64,000 nt of DNA from Actinosynnema sp. ALI-1.44 (lineage in GTDB: Bacteria; Actinomycetota; Actinomycetes; Mycobacteriales; Pseudonocardiaceae): assembly GCF_001984155.1 (NCBI RefSeq), contig NZ_MTQO01000054.1:248001-312000 (forward strand), read 5' to 3'. Shown here in pieces: positions 56,921-64,000 of the stretch (position 1 is its first letter; each line of letters starts with the position of its first letter). Under the pieces are notes generated by a model, which worked only from the letters and a program-made list of their open reading frames with translations, had not been told where the DNA came from and made no database searches. The position numbers and the translations under genes are program-made.

Positions 56921-57014
56921 GGCCTGGCAGTGGTGGGCTCGGCTTGCGCGCGGCCTGGCAGTGGTGGGCTCGGCTTGCGCGCGGCCTGGCAGTGGTTGGG
57001 CTCGGCTTGCGCCA
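56911..57014. repeat. 31-bp tandem repeat, about 3.3 units
   Basis: Units begin at 56911, 56942, 56973 and (partial, one base longer spacing) 57005 with GCTTGCGCGC followed by GGCCTGGCAGTGGTGGGCTC. The first unit overlaps the outer end of repeat copy B. There are no spacers between units, so it is a simple tandem array. Confidence 0.85.
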
Positions 57015-57129
57015 CGGCGACGACCGCAGCCAGCGCGGGTTGGCTACAGTGGAACGTATCCGGTTTGGGTTTGCCGCCTGAATTGCCGGGAACCCTGGGG
57101 GCGACATTCGCATCCCCAGGGAGTTGGTC

Positions 57130-57747
57130 ATGGCTGAGTCAGTACGGGCCCGCCTGCAGCCCACCCAGGTGCTGGCCGGACTCGTCGGATTGGCGTTCCT
57201 CGCGCTTGGCGTCATCGGTTTCGTACACACCGGCTTCAACGACTTCGCCGGTCAGGGCCACACGATGCTGTGGGGCGTGTTCGCGATCAACCCGCTGCAC
57301 AACGTGATCCACCTGCTGTTCGGCTTCGTCGGACTGCTGATGGCGTTGACGTCGGCCACCTCGCGGCTCTTCGGCTGGGTGGTGTTCGCCGGGTACGGTG
57401 CGCTGCTGGTCTGGGGCCTGATGCTGGTCGGGCTGACGTCGACCAACCCGGTGTCCGAACTGGGCAACCCGCTCAACCTCAACGTCGCGGACAACTGGTT
57501 GCACCTCGGCATCGCCCTGCTCGGCCTGGTCATCGCGATCGTGCCGTTGCGGCGCAAGGTCATCGAGACCGAGCCGGAGCCGGTCCAGGTTGCCCCGATG
57601 CAGGAGCCGGTCACGGATCCCGTTCCGGCGCAACAGCCCCAGACGGTCGCGGCGACCGACGAGACCGTCGCCAGGCAGGAAGAGCCGAAGCCGCGCGGTC
57701 TGCACCGGTTGAGCCGCCTGCGCAGCAAGGGAACCACAGCGCACTGA
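57130..57747 (+). CDS. DUF4383 membrane protein
   Basis: ATG at 57130 with GGGAG upstream gives 205 residues. Four transmembrane helices lie in the first ~145 residues, with FVHTGFNDFAGQGHTMLWGVFAINPLHNVIHLLFG between the first two, characteristic of DUF4383. The C-terminal ~60 residues are Pro/Glu/Gln-rich and cytoplasmic. Function is unknown. A hairpin follows. Confidence 0.82.
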   Translation: MAESVRARLQPTQVLAGLVGLAFLALGVIGFVHTGFNDFAGQGHTMLWGVFAINPLHNVIHLLFGFVGLLMALTSATSRLFGWVVFAGYGALLVWGLMLVGLTSTNPVSELGNPLNLNVADNWLHLGIALLGLVIAIVPLRRKVIETEPEPVQVAPMQEPVTDPVPAQQPQTVAATDETVARQEEPKPRGLHRLSRLRSKGTTAH

Positions 57748-57759
57748 CGCTGCGGGTCC

Positions 57760-59235
57760 TTACCCTCGTGAGTGGTTCGCCCCCGCGCCGCTCACGAGGG
57801 TTTCCGCTGCTCCAGTGATGTTCTGGGACATACCGCCGAAGACGACGCCGTGGAACGGCGCGATCGACTTCCAGTACAGGTGCCCGGCGAGACCATGCGG
57901 TTCGAAGATCGCCCGTTGCCGGTAGGTCGCGCCGCCGTCGCCGTTCGGCACGACGCACAACTCCAGCCACGCCCGCCCTGGGACACGCATCTCGGCGCGC
58001 AGCCGCAACATGTGTGGGCGTTCCAGGTGCTCCACGCGCCACCAGTCCAACGCCTCGCCCACGTGCAGCCTGCGTGGGTCCTTCCGGCCGCGCCGCAGGC
58101 CCACGCCGCCCGCGAGCCGGTCGATCCAGCCCCTTACCGACCATGCCAGCGGGAACGAGTACCAGCCGTGCTCGCCGCCGATGGACTCGATCACCGACCA
58201 CAACGTCCGCGGGTCGGCGCTGGTCCTGGTTTCGCGGACGTCGGTGTAGATGCTCCCGCCGGACCAGTCGGGGTCGGTCGGCAGCGGGTCGCTCGGCGCG
58301 CCCGCGTCCGACCAGCGCGTGGGCACGTCGGCGTCGCGGATCTTGGCCAGCGCCAGTTCGATCGCGTGCTCGACGTGGGCGAGGCCGTCGGCAGGCGGCG
58401 GGATGTGCCCGTCGATGTCGTGGTCCCGGCAGATCACCTCGTGCACCAGCGACTCGATCAACGGCACCGCGATGCTGCGCGGCACCGGCGTGACCAAGTT
58501 GACCCACTGCGCCGACAACCACGGCGTCAGGATAGGGACGGGCACAACGACACGCCGTTGCAGCCCGGCGACGACGGCGTACCGGCGCATCATGTCCAAG
58601 TAGGACACCACGTCCGGCCCGCCGATGTCGAAGCCGCCGTTGACCTCGGGCGGCAGGGTCGCCGCGCGCGTGAGGTAGTGCAGCACGTCCCGGACCGCGA
58701 TCGGCTGGATCCGGTTGTGCACCCAGCGCGGGGTGACCATCGCGGGCAGGCGTTCGGTCAGGTACCGCAACATCTCGAAGCTCGCCGAACCCGAGCCGAT
58801 GATGATCGCGGCTCGCAGGACCGCGGCCGGTACGCCCGAAGCGAGCAGGATCTCGCCGACTTCCTTGCGGGAGGCCAGGTGCGGCGACAGCTCACCGTCA
58901 GGCGTGATCCCGCCGAGGTAGACGATGCGTTCGGCGTTCGCCTGCGCCGCGGCCTTGGCCACGTTGTCCGCCGCCGCGCGGTCGATGTCCACGAAGTCCT
59001 TTTGATGCAACGAATGCACGAGGTAGTAGACGACCTGCTGGCCCTGGACGGCGTCGGCGACACTCGCCGGATCGGTGACGTCTCCGCGCACGATCTCGAC
59101 GTCCTCGCGCCACGGGACCTCGGCGAGTTTGCCGGGATCCCGCGCGACCGCGCGTACCTCGTGGCCCGCTGCCAGCAACTGGGGAATCAGCCGTCCACCG
59201 ATGTAGCCGGTCGCGCCGAAGACGACACACCGCAT
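57760..59235 (-). CDS. NAD(P)-binding epimerase-like protein with DUF2867 domain
   Basis: A 491-residue protein. Residues 1 to about 280 are an atypical SDR (VVFGATGYIGGRLIPQLL, VYYLVHSLHQKDFVDID) related to NmrA/complex I NDUFA9-like proteins. The C-terminal ~190 residues match DUF2867 (WYSFPLAWSVRGWIDRLAGGVGLRRGR, ALDWWRVEHLERPHMLRLRAEM). Such fusions are common in Actinobacteria; the substrate is unknown. It is the last gene of an ArsR-SRPBCC-SDR run on this strand; gaps are only a few bases. Confidence 0.85.
   Translation of the reverse strand: MRCVVFGATGYIGGRLIPQLLAAGHEVRAVARDPGKLAEVPWREDVEIVRGDVTDPASVADAVQGQQVVYYLVHSLHQKDFVDIDRAAADNVAKAAAQANAERIVYLGGITPDGELSPHLASRKEVGEILLASGVPAAVLRAAIIIGSGSASFEMLRYLTERLPAMVTPRWVHNRIQPIAVRDVLHYLTRAATLPPEVNGGFDIGGPDVVSYLDMMRRYAVVAGLQRRVVVPVPILTPWLSAQWVNLVTPVPRSIAVPLIESLVHEVICRDHDIDGHIPPPADGLAHVEHAIELALAKIRDADVPTRWSDAGAPSDPLPTDPDWSGGSIYTDVRETRTSADPRTLWSVIESIGGEHGWYSFPLAWSVRGWIDRLAGGVGLRRGRKDPRRLHVGEALDWWRVEHLERPHMLRLRAEMRVPGRAWLELCVVPNGDGGATYRQRAIFEPHGLAGHLYWKSIAPFHGVVFGGMSQNITGAAETLVSGAGANHSRG
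57762..57804. terminator. Hairpin at the convergent DUF4383/SDR junction
   Basis: ACCCTCGTGAG (57762-57772) and CTCACGAGGGT (57791-57801) pair around an 18-base loop and end in TTT. It overlaps the last codons of the convergent SDR gene. The core CTCGTGAGTG also occurs in the hairpin at 42019-42076. Confidence 0.65.
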
Positions 59236-59238
59236 TGG

Positions 59239-60186
59239 CTACTGCCTCCGTCGAGTCTCGTAGTACCTGGTCAGCTCCGCGACCCGGTCCTCGGGCCACG
59301 GACACCGGACGTCACCGTGCAGGCCGGCGAAGAACAGCTCAAGGTGAACCTGCCACGCGGCGAGCCATTCCGCATGGTGTTCGGAGAGCGCCGCCGGGAC
59401 GGATTGGGTCAGTTCGACCCGGCTGCCCAGCGTCTCGTCCCAGACGAACACCCAGCGGACCGTGCCCGCCGGTGATCCGTCGTGCAGCCACTCGTACTCC
59501 AGGGTGCTCGGGGCGTCCGCCGTGGTGAGCTTCCCTGGTTGGACGTGCCCGTTGGTCGCGCGCAGCGGCGGCTCGCCTGCCAGCGGCGCGTCCTCGACCA
59601 GGAAAGCCCACGTCACGTCCTGTGGCTTCCACACCAGATCCCGCGCGAAACGCAGTTCGACGCCGCCGTCGACCTCGTGCACGCTGCCCTCGCCGAGACC
59701 GAACTGCTCGATGTAGCTCTCCGCACGGCCGAGCCAGTCGTCGTCCTGCGCGGGCGTCCGGCCGTCCAGCTGGGCGACCATCGCGTCGAGGCACTGGTCC
59801 CAGCCGGACGCGGTCCTGGCCGCGCCGAGCTTGCCGACCCAGCCACCACCCACCGTCTGGGTGAACACGAGCAGGCAGCCGTCGCCGTCCGGGATCAGCT
59901 CGAACCGCAGGACGTCCTGGTTCCAGCGGAACATGAACACCTTGGGTTCGTCGACCTCGAGCACCTCGCCGTCCCAGACACCGTCCACAACGGCTTCCTC
60001 GGCGAAGGTGAACCGCATGGGCGCGCCTGGCCGCAGTTCGACCTCCACGGCCGCGGGGAACCAGTGCGCGAGTTCGGCCGGTTGCATGACCGCTCGCCAT
60101 ACTTTCGCTGGTGGATGCCGCAGTCTGCGCTCGAAACGCAGCGTGGGCTTGCCGTCGATCGTGTTCAGGGTGGCGCGTTCGGTCAC
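59239..60186 (-). CDS. Tandem SRPBCC/AHSA1-domain protein
   Basis: A 315-residue protein of two AHSA1-like halves: the first has LRFERRLRHPPAKVWRAVMQPAELAHWFPA, and the second ends with EHHAEWLAAWQVHLELFFAGLHG. The fold binds hydrophobic ligands or acts as a co-chaperone domain. Its stop is 3 bases before the SDR-DUF2867 start and its start is 1 base after the ArsR stop, so the three genes form one operon. Confidence 0.85.
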   Translation of the reverse strand: MTERATLNTIDGKPTLRFERRLRHPPAKVWRAVMQPAELAHWFPAAVEVELRPGAPMRFTFAEEAVVDGVWDGEVLEVDEPKVFMFRWNQDVLRFELIPDGDGCLLVFTQTVGGGWVGKLGAARTASGWDQCLDAMVAQLDGRTPAQDDDWLGRAESYIEQFGLGEGSVHEVDGGVELRFARDLVWKPQDVTWAFLVEDAPLAGEPPLRATNGHVQPGKLTTADAPSTLEYEWLHDGSPAGTVRWVFVWDETLGSRVELTQSVPAALSEHHAEWLAAWQVHLELFFAGLHGDVRCPWPEDRVAELTRYYETRRRQ

Positions 60187-60187
60187 G

Positions 60188-60496
60188 TCAGTCCTCCATG
60201 GTGTCGAGGTGCCGTTCGAGGGCGTCCAAACTGGACGTCCACATCCGCCGGTACGGCTGGAGCCACGCGTCGAGCTCGGTGAGCGGTTCGAGGCGCAGCC
60301 GGTACCAGCGGCGCTGTGCGTCCTGCCGTACCTCGACGAGGCCCGCGCTCCGCAGCACTTTGAGGTGTTTCGACACGGTGGGCTGGGTCAGCCGGAGCCG
60401 GTCGACCAGGTCGTTGACGGGGCGTTCACCCGCCCGCAGCAGGTCGAGAATCTCCCTGCGGCTGGGCTCGGCCAGCACCTCGAAGATAGATGCCAT
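60188..60496 (-). CDS. ArsR-family transcriptional regulator
   Basis: A 102-residue winged-helix regulator (FEVLAEPSRREILDLLRAGE, LRLTQPTVSKHLKVLRSAGLVE). No metal-binding Cys pair is present. The upstream region is AT-rich (CATATGAGCAATATAG), a likely operator/promoter. It is the first gene of the operon with SRPBCC and SDR-DUF2867 genes and presumably regulates it. Confidence 0.9.
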   Translation of the reverse strand: MASIFEVLAEPSRREILDLLRAGERPVNDLVDRLRLTQPTVSKHLKVLRSAGLVEVRQDAQRRWYRLRLEPLTELDAWLQPYRRMWTSSLDALERHLDTMED

Positions 60497-60529
60497 ATGA
60501 GCAATATAGCCCTAGTGGCATATACGAGG

Positions 60530-61273
60530 TCAACCCCACGCGACGGTGCTCTTGCCAGGCCGGTCGATCCGCACGACGAAACCACAAGCGACCGTCCCGA
60601 TCGCGACCAGCGCGGCAACCAGAACCCACGTAGTCGTCGAGTTCGCGGCGATCCACGCCAACGCCCAGCACACCGCGGACGCGAACCCGGCCACGGCAGG
60701 CAACCGCAGGACAGCGAGCGCCGCGAGCAACCCGGTGAGCAGCAGTGCGACGATCGCGGCCGCGGTTCCCGGCGCCGCGTCGTACGCGGCCGCCGTCGTG
60801 GCCGCCCCGGCGACTGTCGCGACCGCGACCCAACCCAGGTAGACCATCACCGGGATGTGCAGCAACAGCCTGTCCAGCCACCCTTCGGCGGGCTGGAGCC
60901 GCAGCGCCGCGCCGAGCAGGCACACCAGGAGCGCGACGATCACGAACTGTGCGGGCAGCAGCAGCCGATTCGTGAACAACAGAATCCACGACGCGTTCAG
61001 CACACCGGCACCGACCAGCCACCAACCTGTCCGCTGGTGCACGTCACGGACGCGCTGGCGAGGTAAGGCCTGCCGGACCGCCAGCGCCCCGAAGCCGACG
61101 TAGATCAAGGACCAGATGGTGAACGCGGCACCGCTGGGCAACAACAGCGTGGGATACGAATTGGCCACGACACCGACGGACTCGCCCCACAACCCGGCGC
61201 CACCGACGAACCCGGCGACGACCTGCAGGACAGCGACCAGGATCAGCGCACCAGCCCGTGTCTTGTCCGTCAT
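60530..61273 (-). CDS. TspO/MBR-like multi-pass membrane protein
   Basis: A 247-residue protein with about seven hydrophobic helices and Trp-rich loops (FTIWSLIYVGFGALAVRQAL, WWLVGAGVLNASWILLFTN). The TIWSLIY and NASWILLF placements recall the TspO/tryptophan-rich sensory family, although it is longer than classical TspO (about 160). The ATG overlaps the stop of the terpene-synthase remnant upstream by 4 bases. Function is unknown. Confidence 0.65.
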   Translation of the reverse strand: MTDKTRAGALILVAVLQVVAGFVGGAGLWGESVGVVANSYPTLLLPSGAAFTIWSLIYVGFGALAVRQALPRQRVRDVHQRTGWWLVGAGVLNASWILLFTNRLLLPAQFVIVALLVCLLGAALRLQPAEGWLDRLLLHIPVMVYLGWVAVATVAGAATTAAAYDAAPGTAAAIVALLLTGLLAALAVLRLPAVAGFASAVCWALAWIAANSTTTWVLVAALVAIGTVACGFVVRIDRPGKSTVAWG

Positions 61274-62140
61274 CCACCCATTGTGGTCGCAGCCGTGGCT
61301 CCCGGCACGACGAATCCCGCGGTTCCCAGCCCGTGCGGCGTGAGGGAATGGGGGGATCTTCCTGCGCCAGGAGGATTCCCGGTACCGGGCGGTCTCCGAA
61401 TGCCACTGGTAGGACCCCGCGATCCAGTCCGCAACGCCTGCGCGTACTCGGCCGGGACCTGCTCGGCGAGCCGGTCAAAGGTCTCCAGTCTCACCTGGAG
61501 CAACTGCCGCACCCGGACAACGGCATCCGGCGCTCCCAGAAACCCCTGAGAGGCAACAACACCGTTGCTGACGTCGTGCTCGTACTCGGTTTCCCTGCGG
61601 AAGGAGAGCAGGTCGATCACGTCCCCGAACACGTCGTACAGGCGGCGCACGGCCGTGGTCGACGGTGGTGAGGGCAGGTCGGTGGCGAACTCGGTCAGCC
61701 GGATCGCCCAGAGCGTGCAGCCCGCCGACCGTCTCATGTCCAGGTAGTCGACCGGTTCGGGAATCCGCTTCGCCGCCAAGTTCTCGATCTCCCCCAGCGC
61801 GCCGTCGAAGATGTGCGGAGTCGCCGCAGCGAGTTGTTCCGCGTGCGGTTCCGGCGTTCTGCGCATGAGTTCGGCGAGCCCGCGTCGCCCCGGTCCTTTC
61901 GGGCGGCTCGACCCTTCCGCCAGTTCGGCGACGAACGCTCGCGCACCCGTCGAAGTCCTGCTGGTCCCAGATCGCGAACCGCGGGTCGGCGCTGTCGACG
62001 AGGCCGACCCGGCGCGCCCACGCGCGGGAGTGCGACCTGGCTTCGGTCACGTTGGCGTTCCGCCGGGGCGGGTACGGCGGCAACAGGTCAAGCGTTACAC
62101 GAGGCAGCGTGGCACCGAGCCGGAAGCCGGTCCATTCATC
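61270..62140 (-). pseudogene. Class I terpene synthase remnant (frameshifted, core deleted)
   Basis: An N-terminal fragment (about 62137-61950) reads LLPPYPPRRNANVTEARSHSRAW and FAIWDQQDFD, the start of a bacterial terpene synthase. A C-terminal fragment in another frame (from about 61866) reads RIPEPVDYLDMRRSAGCTLWAI and VIDLLSFRRETEYEHDVSNGVVASQGF. The middle, including the DDxxD metal site, is missing, and the frame shifts between the pieces. The NSE motif also has its first Asn replaced by Ile (IDLLSFRRE). The C-terminal ~50 residues are Pro/Gly-rich without homology. The enzyme cannot be active. Confidence 0.8.
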
Positions 62141-62151
62141 GAACGCGTGAA

Positions 62152-62248
62152 CTACTCGGCCAGGTACCGGAGCACGGCGAGCACCCGCCGGTGGTCGGTT
62201 TCCGACGGTGGCAGGCCGAGCTTGGCGAAGATGCTGCTGATGTGCTTC
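62152..62248 (-). repeat. Duplicated 3' end of the LuxR-type regulator gene
   Basis: Bases 62159-62248 are identical to 63601-63690, the last codons of the response-regulator gene. Read on the minus strand, both copies encode the same C-terminus (KHISSIFAKLGLPPSETDHR through LRYLAE) and then a stop (TAG here, TAA in the intact gene). Upstream of the copy the frame runs into unrelated sequence, so it is not a gene. Confidence 0.85.
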
Positions 62249-62493
62249 CCGCTCTCGTGTGCCGGGTTCCGGATCGACGGACCTGGAATGTGGGCCGGTC
62301 AGGAGATGGCTCATTCACCGATTGGAGTGAATCACTTCGCTGCTCAGGCCGAAGTGGCATGTGTCGTCGGCGAGGTGCGGAGTGAGATCTCGCTGGTGAG
62401 CACCCGTTATCCGCTCCAGACAAGAATGGAGCCCCAGGCGCGTGCGGGCAGAGGCGACACTGGGGCGTTCGCTCTCAACGATAGCATCCCCGC

Positions 62494-63582
62494 ATGTCGG
62501 ATGGCGAGATCGATGTGTCCGCAGTGTGGAGCACGCTCTCCGAACCGCGGATGACGCCGTACCTCCAGTCCGCGGAGAATGACCGAGAAACGGCGCTTGA
62601 ACTCTACGTGTGGAGTGCCCGTGTCGCGGCGGCGGCCTTCGAGGTTGTCGGTCACCTTGAAGTCCTGCTGCGCAATGCGCTCGACCGCTGTCTCCGCAGT
62701 CATTTTCGGGAGGAGCAATGCGGGATACCCTGGTTCTTGCTTCCCACACCTGGTGGCGAACATGTTGCTGATGCCGTGGCGGTGGTGCGTGAGCGACTTC
62801 GGCCACTTGGGCAGGAGTCCCGTCACCAGATCGTCGCTGGGCTGAGTTTCGGGTTCTGGGCAGGACTGATCGGCCCCAAGTACGAGGACTTGTGGCGGGA
62901 ATGTATCCATCGAGCCTTCCCGAACTCGTCGGGCAAGCGCAAGCAGATAGCAATCGCCGTGGAGCGTGTGCGTAGGTTTCGAAACCGGCTCGCTCACCAC
63001 GATTCCACGATCAATGTGGACATACCGTTCGAGTATCGCCAGGCGATCGAGCTCGCCTCGTGCATCGATGCGGACGCGGCGAAGTGGCTTGAGCGTTGCG
63101 GCAATGTGATGGCTGTGTACGCGCAGCGGCCGATCAAGGCCTGTGACACCGTTGTGGTGCCTGCCAAGCAGGCATGGCAGGTCTACCAGGATTGCTGTGC
63201 CTATCTGTGCCAGCCCGGACGGGCTTTCCGGCCGGTCGAACGCATCGCCTTCTACCTGGACCGGGAGATCAAGCCGGAGGTTCCTGCTGTGGCGCACCGG
63301 CGTGACAACGTCGAATGGTCGCGGGACGCAGCCTCTCGTCTGAGGGACTCGACGGACCGAAACGACCGGAAGATCGCCAAGGTGATCGACTCGACGATCG
63401 ACAGTTGGACGGGCGGCCGCTATCAAGTCTTCCTGCTGACCGCTCCCGGGCACCCGGACCATCGACGGCTGAAGGTGCCACTACCGCACAATGGCACAGG
63501 TCGTGGCTCAGCCTTCGTGCAGAAACAACGATACGTCTCACTTCACTCGCTCGAAACAGCATCGACCACAGCCGATGTCTGA
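62494..63582 (+). CDS. Abi-like (Abi_2/HEPN) protein
   Basis: ATG at 62494 gives 362 residues. The N-terminal ~200 match Abi-like HEPN proteins: LSEPRMTPYLQSA, LYVWSARVAAAAFEVVGHLEVLLRNALDR, FGFWAGLIGPKYEDLW and RFRNRLAHHD, which carries the HEPN ribonuclease-type RNxxxH motif. The C-terminal ~150 residues are of unknown type (VFLLTAPGHPDHRRLKVPLPHNG). Such proteins are linked to abortive phage infection. No ribosome site precedes the start and a GATAGC lies 9-14 bases upstream, so the message may be leaderless. It lies between two copies of the regulator 3' end. Confidence 0.8.
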   Translation: MSDGEIDVSAVWSTLSEPRMTPYLQSAENDRETALELYVWSARVAAAAFEVVGHLEVLLRNALDRCLRSHFREEQCGIPWFLLPTPGGEHVADAVAVVRERLRPLGQESRHQIVAGLSFGFWAGLIGPKYEDLWRECIHRAFPNSSGKRKQIAIAVERVRRFRNRLAHHDSTINVDIPFEYRQAIELASCIDADAAKWLERCGNVMAVYAQRPIKACDTVVVPAKQAWQVYQDCCAYLCQPGRAFRPVERIAFYLDREIKPEVPAVAHRRDNVEWSRDAASRLRDSTDRNDRKIAKVIDSTIDSWTGGRYQVFLLTAPGHPDHRRLKVPLPHNGTGRGSAFVQKQRYVSLHSLETASTTADV

Positions 63583-63593
63583 TACTTGTCGCC

Positions 63594-64000
63594 TTACTCC
63601 GCCAGGTACCGGAGCACGGCGAGCACCCGCCGGTGGTCGGTTTCCGACGGTGGCAGGCCGAGCTTGGCGAAGATGCTGCTGATGTGCTTCTCCACCGAGC
63701 CCTCGCTGATGAACAGCGTCTTGGCGATCGCCGTGTTCGTCCGGCCCTCGGCCATCAGGCCGAGCACTTCGCGTTCCCTGGCGGTGAGCGCGGACAGGTC
63801 CTGTGACCGGCGGCTCGCGCCGAGGACCTGGGTCACCACCTCGGGATCGAGCACGGTCCCGCCCGCCGCGATCTGGTCACACGCGGACATGAAGTCGCGC
63901 ACGTCGGCCACGCGGTCCTTGAGCAGGTACCCGACTCCGCGAGCCCCGCCTGCCAGCAGTTCCGACGCGTACCGCGTCTCGATGTGCTGGGAGAACACGA
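63594..64000 (-). CDS. NarL/LuxR-family response regulator, C-terminal part (cut by window edge)
   Basis: The gene runs off the right edge. What is visible is the end of a receiver domain (LFSQHIETRYASELLAGGARGVGYLLKDRV, with the conserved Lys) and a LuxR-type helix-turn-helix (LTAREREVLGLMAEGRTNTAIAKTLFISEGSVEKHISSIFAKL). It is the output protein of a two-component system; the sensor kinase is presumably further right. The last 90 bases are duplicated at 62159-62248. Confidence 0.93.
   Translation of the reverse strand, partial: VFSQHIETRYASELLAGGARGVGYLLKDRVADVRDFMSACDQIAAGGTVLDPEVVTQVLGASRRSQDLSALTAREREVLGLMAEGRTNTAIAKTLFISEGSVEKHISSIFAKLGLPPSETDHRRVLAVLRYLAE

Noticed and set aside
56911-57014. 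CRISPR-like repeats
   Set aside because: The 31-bp units are contiguous with no variable spacers, and no cas genes are in the window.
62136-62423. Reverse-strand ORF across the duplicated regulator end
   Set aside because: It is in a different frame from the regulator; the real duplicate is too short to be a gene.

Overview
The window is high-GC actinobacterial DNA with dense genes, many GTG/TTG starts and short operons joined by ATGA/GTGA overlaps. A mycothione reductase, twin-arginine and lipobox exports, an XRE regulator with a DUF5753-type effector region, a DUF4439 protein and a very long Pro/Gln/Gly-rich IF-2 point to a Pseudonocardiales-like genome (Amycolatopsis, Kibdelosporangium, Lentzea type). 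That placement is inferred from gene families, not from a marker gene. I see no rRNA, tRNA, CRISPR array, integrase or intact transposase.

Layout. 0-2 kb: 3' part of hrpA. 2-3.6 kb: two small secreted proteins, one built of 12-residue Asn/His/Thr repeats (curlin-like solenoid) and one chaplin-like. 3.6-11 kb: envelope and export genes (class A PBP with a degenerate transpeptidase domain, M48 and M15 peptidases, trypsin-like protease) mixed with mycothione reductase, a PEBP protein and a TPR protein. 11-19 kb: cofactor genes (bioF, cobM with a histone-like tail, cysG/cobA) with a PIG-L deacetylase, a PhoX-like phosphatase, an SDR, a VapBC-type toxin-antitoxin pair and a lysophospholipase-like hydrolase. 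19-27 kb: DEAD helicase, yaaA, a VOC protein, mtnA overlapping a class II aldolase/SDR fusion (a possible 5-thioribose/5-deoxyribose salvage pair), and proS. 26.7-32.3 kb: single-pass membrane proteins, HAD phosphatase, YjbQ, a PLP enzyme, and a lipoprotein coupled to a DUF4439 protein.

32.4-38.4 kb is the classical translation cluster rimP-nusA-ylxR-infB-ylxP-rbfA. Genes that usually follow it (nrnA, dinF, truB, ribF) appear only at 47.5-54.9 kb, with nrnA inverted. The block between carries a TRM11-like methyltransferase, an ABC exporter behind a SoxR-box-like palindrome, an SNF2 helicase, an ArsR-AHSA1 fusion with two operators, and the first copy of a non-coding element with long inverted repeats. 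A second copy lies at 56.3-56.9 kb in the same orientation.

57-64 kb holds a DUF4383 membrane protein, an ArsR/SRPBCC/SDR operon, a TspO-like protein, a broken terpene synthase, and an Abi-type (HEPN) gene. The Abi gene sits between a LuxR-type response regulator and a 90-bp exact duplicate of that regulator's 3' end, an arrangement that looks like a small insertion.
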